Shown: positions 22,813-33,869, counted from the first letter of the stretch. The stretch: 64,000 bases of DNA from Schistocerca nitens (GCF_023898315.1 NC_064622.1:181246178-181310177), one strand, 5' to 3'. Translations and numbers: made by a program. The notes: generated from the sequence alone by a model not told the origin.

Positions 22813-24235
22813 CACTCCTGGAAATTGAAATAAGAACACCGTGAATTCATTGTCCCAGGAAGGGGAAACTTTATTGACACATTCCTGGGGTCAGATACAT
22901 CACATGATCACACTGACAGAACCACAGGCACATAGACACAGGCAACAGAGCATGCACAATGTCGCCACTAGTACAGTGTATATCCACCTTTCGCAGCAAT
23001 GCAGGCTGCTATTCTCCCATGGAGACGATCGTAGAGATGCTGGATGTAGTCCTGTGGAACGGCTTGCCATGCCATTTCCACCTGGCGCCTCAGTTGGACC
23101 AGCGTTCGTGCTGGACGTGCAGACCGCGTGAGACGACGCTTCATCCAGTCCCAAACATGCTCAATGGGGGACAGATCCGGAGATCTTGCTGGCCAGGGTA
23201 GTTAACTTACACCTTCTAGAGCACGTTGGGTGGCACGGGATACATGCGGACGTGCATTGTCCTGTTGGAACAGCAAGTTCCCTTGCCGGTCTAGGAATGG
23301 TAGAACGATGGGTTCGATGACGGTTTGGATGTACCGTGCACTATTCAGTGTCCCCTCGACGATCACCCACTGGTGTACGGCCAGTGTAGGAGATCGCTCC
23401 CCACACCATGATGCCGGGTGTTGGCCCTGTGTGCCTCGGTCGTATGCAGTCCTGATTGTGGCGCTCACCTGCACGGCGCCAAACACGCATACGACCATCA
23501 TTGGCACCAAGGCAGATGCGACTCTCATCGCTGAAGACGACACGTCTCCATTCGTCCCTCCATTCACGCCTGTCGCGACACCACTGGAGGCGGGCTGCAC
23601 GATGTTGGGGCGTGAGCGGAAGACGGCCTAACGGTGTGCGGGACCGTAGCCCAGGTTCATGGAGACGGTTGCGAATGGTCCTCGCCGATACCCCAGGAGC
23701 AACAGTGTCCCTAATTTGCTGGGAAGTGGCGGTGCGGTCCCCTACGACACTGCGTAGGATCCTACGGTCTTGGCGTGCATCCGTGCGTCGCTGCGGTCCG
23801 GTCCCAGGTCGACGGGCACGTGCACCTTCCGCCGACCACTGGCGACAACATCGATGTACTGTGGAGACCTCACGCCCCACGTGTTGAGCAATTCGGCGGT
23901 ACGTCCACCCGGCCTCCCGCATGCCCACTATACGCCCTCGCTCAAAGTCCGTCAACTGCACATACGGTTCACGTCCACGCTGTCGCGGCATGCTACCAGT
24001 GTTAAAGACTGCGATGGAGCTCCGTATGCCACGGCAAACTGGCTGGCACTGACGGCGGCGGTGCACAAATGCTGCGCAGCTAGCGCCATTCGACGGCCAA
24101 CACCGCGGTTCCTGGTGTGTCCGCTGTGCCGTGCGTGTGATCATTGCTTGTACAGCCCTCTCGCAGTGTCCGGAGCAAGTATGGTGGGTCTGACACACCG
24201 GTGTCAATGTGTTCTTTTTTCCATTTCCAGGAGTG
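22813..24235 (-). mobile_element. Tc1-type transposon, second copy, inactivated
   Basis: 1423-bp sister of 8771-10192 in opposite orientation. Same ends (cactcctggaaat ... atttccaggagtg), TA on both sides (22811-22812, 24236-24237), one base longer. The two copies appear near-identical by eye. The transposase on the minus strand is broken (see next entry). Confidence 0.95.
22966..23990 (-). pseudogene. Tc1-type transposase, broken copy
   Basis: Counterpart of the 340-aa transposase, from the same MPRQRGRE start at about 23990. Two lesions are visible. An extra G near 23368-23372 shifts the frame after SYTGRTP. A stop codon replaces a glutamine in the ALEGVS-Q-LPWPARSP stretch near 23202. The three acidic residues remain encoded (SDESR, QQDNARPH, LSPIEHV) and the 32-residue spacing is the same. 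It could not make an active protein but keeps ends that a related transposase could use. Confidence 0.9.
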
Positions 24236-24377
24236 TATTAGTTTGGCAGATCACGTAACTTTTATTGAATTCCGCATTACACATCAAAGTGACGCACATA
24301 CATGACACTATTTTTCAACGTCGTCACTAAATCTCTGTAAAAAAATGATCAGACGTTCTAACTCTGTAGTGGTAACT

Positions 24378-24596
24378 CCTGAAAGAAAGGAGTGCTAGTT
24401 CTGCAAGTTTCGCAGGAGAGCTTCTTTAAAGTTTGGAAGGTAGGAGACGAGGTACTGGCAGAAGTAAAGCTGTGAGGACGGGGCGTGAGTCGTGCTTGGG
24501 TAGCTTAGATGGTAGAGTACTTGCCCGCGAAAGGCAATTGGCCCGAGTTCGAGTCTCGGTCTGGCACACAGTTTTAATCTGCCCGGAAGTTTCAAA
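24378..24596 (+). mobile_element. tRNA-derived repeat (type 3), partial
   Basis: Body 'ggagtgctagttctgcaag' through 'ggtactggcagaagtaaagc', then a tRNA-like module with the A-box gtagcttagatggtagag and B-box cccgagttcgagtctcgg, and the tail 'cacagttttaatctgcc'. It matches the right half of 59918-60672 with some base changes. No clear target duplication. Confidence 0.8.
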
Positions 24597-24599
24597 TAT

Positions 24600-25230
24600 A
24601 AGAATGTATGAATCTTAGAAGATGCAAAGACACAGGAACTGAATTGGTTAACCAGCCGAAATAAACGAAGAAAAAATTTGCTGGTATTGCTGATTCGAGG
24701 ATTTCAAGGAATTAAATCTATGTAATTCAAATAGCAGTTATTTGTTTACTGCATGCGAGGTTGTTGATCTATGAGGTAAGACATTTCAAAATGGCAGTGA
24801 GCGGCACGTTTCGTCTACCTTCTTTACGTGTTTCTACAGACCAAAAGGTACCTCAGCAGTTGGAGAGAGTACTGGCGGCTCATCGCTTTATATACGACGT
24901 GTTTGTTTTTTGCCTTTGCATTTCAGATTTCTGAATAGAAAGACTAGGCCAAGCTTATCCATTGCACATAACTTAGCTACAATCTGAGTTATGTACACGT
25001 AACTAATGGGAGTTCATGTGGCTATTACAACTTAGCACGTTCACAGAATTCAGCTATGTGGCTACTCATGCCAATTATTAGACCGTAGTTATAATTAAAC
25101 TTTCGCTACATGAGAGGGCCTCCATGAACAAAAAGGGATCGCAGGACAATGAAACTTCGTGTAAACATTTGTAAGGACGTGTGGAAAACAAATAACGAAT
25201 AAATCATTGAACGAAACATATTTTAATTTC
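24600..25230. other. No recognisable feature
   Basis: AT-rich non-coding sequence. Confidence 0.5.
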
Positions 25231-25467
25231 CATATAAAGGGCTTATTTCAACAGTGGTACAAGTCCATTTTTGTTCATTGTAAGATACAGAGTGCTAAAG
25301 TTAAATGAGCGCTGAAAAATCTACAGTTGAGGTATCAGAAATGGCTTCTTGCTTGAGATGAACCTTTCTTTCTGTTTGTTTGGATCATTAATTTCAGAAG
25401 CATTATAGGCAGGAAAGTGGATTTAATGGACATGTACCAACCACTATTGAAATAAGCCCTTCATATG
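25231..25467. mobile_element. Short inverted-repeat (MITE-like) element
   Basis: The left arm contains gggcttatttcaacagtggt (25239-25258). The right arm contains the reverse, with 'actattgaaataagccc' (25443-25459). Arms are about 37-41 bp and diverged, separated by about 160 non-coding bases. No certain target duplication. The size and arms fit a non-autonomous DNA transposon. Confidence 0.55.
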
Positions 25468-25487
25468 AGGGGGTAGCAATTGTTAGT

Positions 25488-25920
25488 TGGGTACCATGTT
25501 TACATTAGAGGTTACATACATTGTACAATGTGACGACGATCTTCACTCACGACAGCCTGGATCCGCTCTAGATAGCATTTCACAATTTTTCGTAGCACTT
25601 TTCGAGTGGTGGATCATGCTATTTTCAGCTATCGTCAGAAAGGTCGAGCACTGTTTGAAAATAGCAGGATGGGTCCAGTATTCTCAGCCATGTCAACAGT
25701 AACTTCAACAGTCTGTGATGCAAGTGGCCGATGGCATCTCCCAGGATCGATTCTCAAAACGCCACTTAATTCAAACTCCTGAATCATGTTCTTCAACCAC
25801 TGTGTGGAAAGAAGACCTTTCCTTATTGTTTTAATGTGTCGATACTCGCGAAGAGCAGCAACACTATTGCTGTTGTTCTGATGAAACAGCTTTTCTAAAC
25901 TTCAGCATGCACTCAAATTT
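25488..25920 (-). pseudogene. Mariner-type transposase N-terminal remnant
   Basis: The minus strand reads AALREYRHIKTIRKGLLST, KNMIQEFELSGVLRIDPGR, then after shifts TTRKVLRKIVKCYLERIQ. This is the pattern of the DNA-binding half of the DUF4817-type mariner-related transposases common in insects. The catalytic half is not found next to it. It lies directly beside the inverted-repeat element at 25231-25467; a shared origin is possible but not shown. Confidence 0.6.
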
Positions 25921-26068
25921 TTTGTAAATAGTAAGTGGAGTCCCTTCACGTCCACACTTGTATAGTGACCATCCAAAAAGATCTACAGTTATCTGTACTT
26001 TGGTTAGTTTACGAAAAAGATTCCGTTGAAAATGCAATGAAAGTAGTGATTTATTTTCGCCTCATTTG

Positions 26069-26452
26069 TTAACCATTTGTAACTTTCCGAGCAGCGTCGC
26101 GAGTGGCGAATTTTGAGTAAAACCTATATTTCTCTTTTGAATTGGCAAAATTTTCTTCTTTTGCCAAACCCAAGTGGAGTTCCCACAGTGTCATATGACT
26201 AACATTTTGTGCTGACGCAGTTGTAAGAGAATTCTGAAACAGTTGCTTATTAAGTTTACTAAGTGAGGAACTGTGGACAAGGAAGATCAATAACTTATGA
26301 TGAAATACAAAAAAAGTAGTGTCTCCATTTATGTCGTCCCAAAACCCACAGAATTTCATTTCACCAGCTATCAAACGTCTTAAAAACTTGATTCTTTCAT
26401 CAAAAAAGTCTGTAGTTAGAGTAATAACAGGGTAGTTAGTAAATTTTTGCAT
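26069..26452 (-). other. Unrecognised 127-codon open frame
   Basis: It starts MQKFTNYPVITLTT and has no domain I recognise, no signal peptide and no neighbour suggesting function. It may be chance, or part of an old transposase or host-derived exon. The surrounding 25920-27598 is otherwise featureless apart from a TTTA-repeat at about 26862-26889. Confidence 0.25.
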
Positions 26453-26861
26453 AGCAATAACATGGCAAAATACTCTCCTGATTATGCTGTATCATATGCC
26501 AAAGTTTCGTTTAGATATCCCAGACCGTTTACGAAATATTATGAATGTCACGGATATTTAATTCTGGCACACACGATACCATATGAGTGTGCCACATAAA
26601 ATCAGTTTTCTCGAGACTGAGACGGTTAGAGATCTCCACTGAAATGTAAAGAAAAATTCAATATATTACATAAATTTCGTGTGCAGCAACATATAATGTA
26701 ATACGCACCATTCATAAAATAATTGCGACCATTTTTTTTAATTGCAAACTTTTTCCAATTTCTCACATTTTCGTACTAACGGACTGCTTAACGAAATGAT
26801 GGGCGTGTCATCATGAAGCTGATATATAAATCCACAAGTTACGCAAACAAGATTTTTTTTT

Positions 26862-26889
26862 ATTTATTTATTTATTTATTTATTTATTT
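26862..26889. repeat. (TTTA)n microsatellite
   Basis: Seven TTTA-type units bounded by T runs. Confidence 0.9.
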
Positions 26890-27609
26890 TTTTGCCATGT
26901 AGTTTCTGTAAAATCGTTTGAGAAAGATTGCAAGCGTGCGCCTCGTATTTGCCAGTATAAGCTGCGTGGCGATGGCAAAGGTGGGCGGACGTGACGGTTC
27001 TGCCTCTTTCCGATTATTACGAAACATTACTTTATGTTACTTATGAATGAATCGGCGGTCACAGTGCACTGTTGCACATTTTCGGACAAATGACTGCTAA
27101 ATGTACTAAATATTGCAAGTAAAGAGTTGGATGGCGACGGTTACAGTTGTGGTCGATTGTTACGAAATATACTTTAAGGAAGATTCAGGTACATGTCTGA
27201 TCTGAGGGCAGCGCATATGTTAAACTGTTCTCGTGAGATAGAATTAATCGTTTCTTAGATGGAGTTAGATGACGTGGTCTCAAAGGGTCGCACAAACCAT
27301 GTCACTGTTCAGAGCGATTTGCGTTAATAAGTTTACTCAGGCACGGCCGTATCTGATTGCGGTCACATAGATAGTTGTTAGCAATAAACTGGCTTCGCTA
27401 CCCGTATTATTTACGAGTGTACTGTACGGATCAATGCAAATGCCACGTTGTGCAACACATCCCGAATAACGTTCAGCGTGCGGTATTAAAAATCATAGCT
27501 CCTAATAAAAATTCGGAACAATAATTGTCTACGCTTTACTGAAAAGTAGTTAAGGATTGTCCTACGATTCTCACCTTTACAGCGCCACTTCTAAATGCCG
27601 CAACCAAGT

Positions 27610-27802
27610 TCAAATGGCTCTGAGCACTATGGGACTCAACTGCTGAGGTCATTAGTCCCCTAGAACTTAGAACTAGTTAAACCTAACTAACCTAAGGACA
27701 TCACAAACATCCATGCCCCAGGCAGGATTCGAACCTGCGACCGTAGCGGTCTTGCGGTTCCAGACTGCAGCGCCTTTAACCGCACGGCCACTTCGGCCGG
27801 CG
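27610..27802 (-). mobile_element. SINE (type 1), full length
   Basis: Reverse orientation, starting with tail complement 'aatggctctgagcactatgg' and ending with the head complement 'cggccacttcggccgg'. The perfect 11-bp target duplication cgcaaccaagt lies at 27599-27609 and 27803-27813. Confidence 0.95.
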
Positions 27803-27877
27803 CGCAACCAAGTGTATCCAATGTAGTGAGAGGGTCACCTTTATAGATGAGACTTCAGGGCTCTACAAAAACATAGA

Positions 27878-28355
27878 AAGAGCGTTCAATAAGTAATGCG
27901 AAACTTTTTTCTAAGAGCAGGTTGGTTTTCTTCAAGGCTCCAGTACGCCATGTTATCCACCACTATTTGAATTACAAAATCCTATTTTTCGCTATAATCT
28001 CCGTTCAATGGGATGGACTTACGCCACCTCACTATGATGGCCTGTATGCCCGTACGATACCACTCTACTCGTCCACGTCAGAGCCAATGTCTTGCTGCAT
28101 CAATAAGCTCCCCATCATGCAAGTACTGCTTTACACGGAGTGCATCGTTTATTGGGCCAAACAGATGGAAGTCAGAGGGTGAGCGGTCCGGGTTGTAGGG
28201 TGGACAAGGAAGAACAGTCCAATGAAGTTTTGTGAACTCCTCTCAGGTGCGCAGAGGTGGGTCAGGATCTGCGTTGCCATGGGTAAGAAGAAATCCGTTT
28301 GCATTTTTGTGGCGACAAACACGCCGAAGTCGTTTCTCCAGTTTTCTGAGGGTAC
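27878..28355 (-). pseudogene. Mariner (DD34D-type) transposase C-terminal remnant
   Basis: The minus strand reads HWTVLPCPPYNPDRSPSDF, then HLFGPINDALRVKQYL, the hallmark 'YNPDL-PSDFHLFG' end of mariner transposases with the third catalytic D in PSDF. A TGA stop follows RHWL. The N-terminal two thirds are absent and homology fades near 28355. Family activity (cut-and-paste at TA) is lost. Confidence 0.75.
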
Positions 28356-28722
28356 TTTTTTTCACTTGCTGCTTATTTTTACACACTACCTGACTGCTTA
28401 CGGTGGGTCATTTATTGCCTCTTGGCCGCTATGAGCGATGTATGGGACCCGAGTGGATCTAAGCAGCAGTTCCACATGACACCCACATTCGACCTTACCG
28501 TTGCCTGTGTCCCGCGACGTGGAGGCGGGATTATTCTTCATTTCTGTGTTTTGAATACTAAAATACGGCTCGTTACTTATCTAGTTACTATTTATAGGTT
28601 TATAGGCAATTTGCGATGATGCGCCGACACTTTACTACCTTAGCCCAATCTGCACTAACAAGCGTCCATGAACAGAATTACATATTATTACTAAATACGC
28701 CTACAGTTAAATTAATGTCTCA
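28356..28722. other. No recognisable feature
   Basis: Non-coding stretch between a mariner remnant and a terminal-inverted-repeat element. Confidence 0.45.
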
Positions 28723-29632
28723 CAAGGGAACCTCCCCATCGCACCCCCCTCAGATTTAGTTATAAGTTGGCACATTGGATAGGCCTTGATAAACTGAACA
28801 CAGATCAAATGAGAAAACAGGAAGAAGTTGTGTGGAACTGTGAAAAAATAAGCAAAATCTACAAACTGAGGAGTCCACGGGTCGCATAGGCAACATCATG
28901 GAGAAAGTGAGCTCAGGAGCATCGTGGTCCCGTGGTAGCATGAGCAGCTGCTGAACGAGAGGTCCTTGGTTCAAGTCTTCCCTCGGGTGAAAATTTTATT
29001 TTCTTTATATTTACATAGTTATTATCTGTCCGTTCGTTCATTGACGTCTTTGTTCACTGTAATAAGTTTAGTGTCTGTGATTTGCGACCGCATCGCAAAA
29101 CCGTGCGATTAGTAGACGAAAGGACGTGCCTCTCCAATGGGAACCGAAAACATTTGATCGCAAGGTCATAGGTCAACCGATTCCTCCACAGGAAATCACA
29201 TCTGATATATTCTATACGACACTGGTGACGGCATGTGCGTCACATGACAGGAATATGTTGTCGACCCACCTAACTTGTACACTTGTAGATGTGATAATCA
29301 CTCCCAAAAAAGTGATGAAAACATAAGAGGTTGTCACATAAACTGAAAATAAAAAATTAAACTTTTCACTCGATGGAAGATTTGAACCAAGGACCTTTCG
29401 CTCCGCAGCTGCTCACGTTACCACGAGACCACGGCGCTCCTGCATCTCCAGTGTCCTTGACGTTGCATATCTTCCCATGAACTACTCAGTTTGTATATTT
29501 TGCTTATTTTTTCACGGTTCCACACAACTTCTTCCTGTTTTCTCAGTTGATCTGTTTTCAGTTTTTCAAGGCCTATCCACTGTGCCAACTTATAACTAAA
29601 TCTGAGGGGGGTGCGATGGGGAGGTTCCCTTG
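28723..29632. mobile_element. 910-bp terminal-inverted-repeat element with tRNA-like arms
   Basis: It starts caagggaacctccccatcgc and ends with its reverse, gcgatggggaggttcccttg. The inverted similarity continues about 270 bp into each side (to about 28995 and from about 29365). Each arm holds a tRNA-like block: at 28918-28987 gtggtcccgtggtagcatg with ggttcaagtcttcc, mirrored at 29370-29445. The flanks suggest a 3-bp duplication TCA (28720-28722, 29633-29635; read as tca on both sides). No transposase. A 66-codon frame at 29126-29326 has no recognised domain. Confidence 0.8.
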
Positions 29633-29660
29633 TCAGTAGAGGTCTAGTTACAAAATGTGA

Positions 29661-29720
29661 GGGGGACTGATGACCTTCGCTGTTTAGTCCCCGTTAAACA
29701 TCCCAACAACCAACCAACCA
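29661..29720 (+). mobile_element. 60-bp truncated retroposon stub
   Basis: gggggactgatgaccttcgc ... ending in repeated caac units, between two perfect 11-bp copies of acaaaatgtga (29650-29660, 29721-29731). The gggactgatgacc core also occurs in the type 1 SINE body, so this looks like the 3' end of a related retroposon cut off on arrival. Confidence 0.8.
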
Positions 29721-29799
29721 ACAAAATGTGATGGTGTCGACATACGCAAGTGGCATCTACACTCCAGGGTTCATCAGCTGTTGGTACATCGTAACTTAT

Positions 29800-31118
29800 C
29801 AGGGCATCATAACATGGACATATGATAAAAATCTATTGCTAGACTATCTGGGCCTGGCGATTTGTTGATCACCCCTTTCGGAGGGTGTTGACGACTTCGT
29901 CCACCACTATGTGGTCCTTAAAGGTAACCGCCATACCTCCATTGAGTAGTCTCCAGAGCATTGTGTTTTCCTGTAGTGAAGATCTGCCCATAATGATCCA
30001 AGAAGGCATTGGTGGTATCCTTTTTCTGGCCCTCAGGCACCGGCCATCCAGCATATCCAGCAAGGGCATCAACTCTCTTCGGCATCTACAATGTAAAACG
30101 ATATTTTGATGCAAGGCCAGGATTTCATCCCTGATCCTGTGCAGAATACACAGGCACTCCATGTTATCTCCAGATAGCGTCGACTAATGGTTGTGATGTT
30201 TGCTTACCATCACTTAACCTGGCGCCAGCTCTTGTGCAGATATTTTCCACAGGAGCATAAAATTACATTCCATGGTGTGTCATTGCCAATGTATTGCTCT
30301 GCAGAGCAGGTTTTGTGCAGTCGGGCCACCACTGTATTGAGGAAGGAAACATGGGATGCTATCTCTCACAGTTCCTCCAGGACTCCGGTGTTTTCTGCCG
30401 ACACTACACATCGTCAACCTTCTGTCTTCGTAGGGAGATGATGCAGAGGTACGCATCATGATTGGTAAAGGCCATCGCCCATATCTCAGGATCTCTACCA
30501 CAAGTCGCTGGGGGACATAAAGCCAGTCAAGGCGAGTCGCCGACTATCCACTACCATATGGGTATCACTGTTCAGCGCTATGAGTACTCTGTCTGGTATT
30601 GACGAGTCAAGGGTCTTGCACCTGCGTAGCTGTTCCCGGCACATGCTAAAATGTGACATTTGATCCTGTGGTGACAGGAAACCACTGAAGTGTCCCCTAG
30701 GACGATGTGATCGCAATGTCCCTCGAATAAGCACGCGACCTACTCTGCATAAAACCTCAAACGGTCTCTCCTCTTGAGCTTACCAGATGGTAAATAAACA
30801 GTCACAATCCTGACATTTTGATAAGCCATGGGAAGTCTCTGTGCTAATGGGAGGTGGGACATACCAACGATCACAACGCTTTCCTTCACGAGAATGGCTG
30901 TACTACTGCCATTGAACATGAACGGCACTTGGCATACTGTGTTGATGAGTGAGCAGGAACTGGTTGCGGCGCACTTTCTGTAGGAGTGTGACGTCGAGGT
31001 CAACTGCCAACAAAACATCTCGAAACATCTGCAGCTTTACCCTTGAACTGATGGTACTGATGCTGATGTTGATGGTGCCAATCTGGTTCGCTTGGCATAC
31101 AGGGGAGTATCGTTGCAC
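29800..31118 (-). pseudogene. Endonuclease and RT-start remnant of the second Tx1-like LINE
   Basis: The top part reads AVDLDVTLLQKVRRNQF, matching AADLDIALLQEVRP of the first copy but with the conserved E changed to K. Next come SSTAILVKESVVIVG and RIVTVYLPSGKLKRRDRL. The bottom part ends VINKSPGPDSLAIDFY near 29830, matching the RT finger motif of the first copy. Frames shift several times. Confidence 0.65.
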
Positions 31119-31248
31119 CTATTGGGAGGGGTGGAGGAGGATATCCGAAGAAGGCCATTGAAGACGGGTACCCTCTAACATCTACTGGAATTTAGCTGTC
31201 GTGAACTGACGCAACTACAACCGCTTTACATCCTCGACATCATCGGCC

Positions 31249-31648
31249 GCCGGCCGAAGTGGCCGTGCGGTTAAAGGCGCTGCAGTCTGGAACCGCAAGA
31301 CCGCTACGGTCGCAGGTTCGAATCCTGCCTCGGGCATGGATGTTTGTGATGTCCTTAGGTTAGTTAGGTTTAACTAGTTCTAAGTTGTAGGGGACTAATG
31401 ACCTCAGCAATGGGAAATGGCTCTGAGCACTATGGGACTCAACTGCTGAGGTCATCAGTCCCCTAGAACTTAGAACTAGTTAAACCTAACTAACCTAAGG
31501 ACATCACAAACATCCATGCCCGAGGCAGGATTCGAACCTGCGACCGTAGCGGTCTTGCGGTTCCAGACTGCAGCGCCTTTAACCGCACGGCCACTTTGGC
31601 CGGCTGACCTCAGCAGTTGAGTCCCATAGTGCTCAGAGCCATTTGAAC
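31249..31648 (+). mobile_element. SINE (type 1), interrupted by a second SINE
   Basis: Plus-strand SINE, head gccggccgaagtggccgtgc and tail 'gctcagagccatttgaac', flanked by an 11-bp duplication catcatcggcc (31238-31248, 31649-31659). It is split at tgacctcagca by the reverse SINE at 31410-31604. Confidence 0.93.
31410..31604 (-). mobile_element. SINE (type 1) nested in a SINE
   Basis: Reverse SINE inside the SINE at 31249-31648. The 11-bp duplication tgacctcagca lies at 31399-31409 and 31605-31615. The two form an inverted pair of about 150-190 bp, so a transcript could fold into a long hairpin. Confidence 0.93.
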
Positions 31649-32016
31649 CATCATCGGCCCATGCAGTCAGGCTTATTCAGTGGTCATCCTGCAGCATTAA
31701 TTGGACATCAGAAGCTTGCAGCATGTCAGTGCTGGGTGCTGGGGACAGAGACCGAATTCGCCTGTGGTCAATCATCCAGAAGCATTGTGCTGTGAGACCT
31801 TATCGAATCCCATCTGGGGAAAAGATGACCATATCTTGCCACTGAGAGTGGTCGCAGTCATTGAGATGTTTGGCGTCTGTAGACATCATTGGAAGGTATC
31901 AGGCCAAGCCAGTTGGTTTTTGTTCCATCTGTTAGGTGCTCATTCCTTCTGCACATGAGTGTCAGTATTTAACGACGACTGTGGGTTATTGCCGTTAGGG
32001 ACATAAGCATCCCTCC

Positions 32017-32740
32017 TCACCACCAAGTCTGCAGTGGCCAGTCTCTCGTCCAAGCCCATTCCCACCTAGAGTTGCAAGACTGGGCCTGGGGAGGGGGGGG
32101 GGACCGGTGCTTGGACAGTGCACCTCCACATTTGGAGCAGCTCAGGGTCAATTGGAGGCGGCACTTCTGGCAACAGTTGATAATTGGATGGTACAGACTG
32201 AGGGACTCCATGTACGTCAGTGTGAGCGCCGTTGGAAAAGGCGACCTCTTCTCCTCCTCCAACCGCAGTTGCAGAATGCGACATTGCTTACGGCTAGATC
32301 TGAGAGGTCCCTCTTGCCTGCAACCCAAACGTATCTTTTGCCTGACTCTTACAATGGCATGGGATCCACTGTCGTACAAATAGTATGGCAAATTATCAGT
32401 AATATCTATGCACACGTGGTACAACATGTACACAACTGGATAATGGTAAAGCATGCCCATTTTTCCGCCATATGGCTCATCATAGCGCCTCAGTGTCTCA
32501 ATGCTGTGATCACCATCTCTGCTGGCATCTCAAATGGCAGCTCCATGGACATTCCTCTGGTTGAGAGTCACATGTTCCATTTTCACAAGACCAATGTGTC
32601 CATCAGATTGTCGAAACTGAAGGTTGCTCTCCATGTTGAGGTTCGCTTCACAAACTGCGTCGTCTACCAGTTTCGCACAGACCACAGTAGCTGTGATGGG
32701 GATGTGAACCCTTTCTAGCTCAATATAATCGATGCGAACG
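32017..32740 (-). pseudogene. ORF1 (gag-like) remnant of the second Tx1-like LINE
   Basis: The minus strand reads DNLPYYLYDSGSHAIV then RLGCRQEGPLRSSRKQC, aligning with RKHVPSYVFVGGCRAIV and CSGCGQEGHVRTEC of the first ORF1. The zinc-knuckle cysteines and histidine are largely lost (first C-x2-C disrupted, H changed to P). Upstream, NLQFRQSDGHIGLVKMEHV corresponds to the GFRFCHADGNVSVVGVDHA stretch. Stops between pieces. Confidence 0.6.
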
Positions 32741-33500
32741 TCATCTCGTGATAATTGTTCACATTCCTACACTTTTATTCGTGCATACTCAATCGTAAAA
32801 CAGTATTTAAATGTCGATTTGTTTAATCAAAACGTCCCTTTGTGTTGAAGGTAGTAAATTTCAAGGAGGCGACATTAAACCACAACAACACTGCGAACGC
32901 GCTTTCACTGAAGGGACGTAAACAGGACGTTTACACTTCCCCACTGCTGAAGGCAGACTACCACTTCATCTATCTGATCACACTTCACAGACAAACCCAT
33001 ACCTCCATATGTCTAGTGTCTGTTTCACATAGTAGTTGCACAATTACGTGATCCCCACACAGGGAGAAACTTATTTAATTTACTCACCAAATTGCCTTGT
33101 CTATGATATGGAATACGTGAATTCAATGTCTCTATTTGACAATATCTCTAAAGTTCGATGTAATGTTCCTTCTGACATGCATGTATTTCCAAAGTAACAG
33201 AAACTCCCGACAGTTGATAGCCGTATTAAACAGTTCACAGTAAATTGTATAGCTATGACGGTACTGAACACATATGATTAAATATGGATATAAGTCGTCA
33301 GCAGTATCTGTTCCTTCAGACTTTAATGAATGTTCGAAGGAACATTGCATCGAACATAACAGACACTGCACTTATGAATTTCATGCCACTATCGAAGTAG
33401 TCTGACGAAAAAATTAAATAAGTTTCTCTCTGTGCAAGGGTCACATAACTTTGTGAGTCCTTTGGGAAGCAGACTCTGGGACATATGGAAGTTTGGGTCT
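32741..33500. other. No recognisable feature
   Basis: AT-rich. It contains 'cagtaaattgtatagctatg' near 33237, similar to 'cagtaaattctatagcgatg' near 33607, so a diverged repeat pair may lie here. Confidence 0.4.
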
Positions 33501-33504
33501 ATCC

Positions 33505-33640
33505 ATCAAGTGTGCTTGGACTGCCAAAGTGGTTATGGCGACCGCTCACGTAGAGCAGGAAATCCCGGTTCGAGTCCAACTCTGGCACAAATTTTCACTT
33601 GTTCCCAGTAAATTCTATAGCGATGTTGGTACCGTTCTCG
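33505..33640 (+). repeat. tRNA-like repeat (type 4) fragment
   Basis: A-box-like caaagtggttatggcgaccg and B-box cccggttcgagtcca, followed by 'ctggcacaaattttcac'. A tRNA-derived SINE piece; borders uncertain and no target duplication seen. Confidence 0.5.
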
Positions 33641-33869
33641 CAGATTGCTAATCTCCCATTATGTGTCACTGCCAAGTAACATAGCTCGCTTACCGGACAT
33701 AGAAATAACTATTGCAGAATAATGCAGTACAGAAGGTAGCTAACAAAAATATGCAGTGAAACAAAAACAAAATTGCCTTTTTGTTCAGAGAGAATAATTA
33801 CACAGAAGTCACCTCGATTTATGATGGTATAATTTGACGTTACAAAAGGTGGAACATGATCCTTAGCAA

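Larger units (their letters stand above)
29740..32740 (-). mobile_element. Second Tx1/L1-like LINE, decayed
   Basis: Minus-strand relative of 1-7440. ORF1 remnant at about 32740-32017, endonuclease remnant at 31118-30495, start of RT at 30162-29800, where it breaks off. Two nested SINEs (31249-31648) split the leader between ORF1 and the endonuclease. Many stops. The loss of the 3' side is unusual for a LINE and implies later deletion. Confidence 0.65.

Noticed and set aside
22841..24258. Plus-strand frames over the second Tc1 copy
   Set aside because: The same antisense frames appear in mirror at 8679-10164 on the minus strand of the first copy, so they are shadows of the transposase gene.
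29126..29326. 66-codon gene inside the 910-bp terminal-inverted-repeat element
   Set aside because: Open but short, without any domain or start context, and inside a non-autonomous element.
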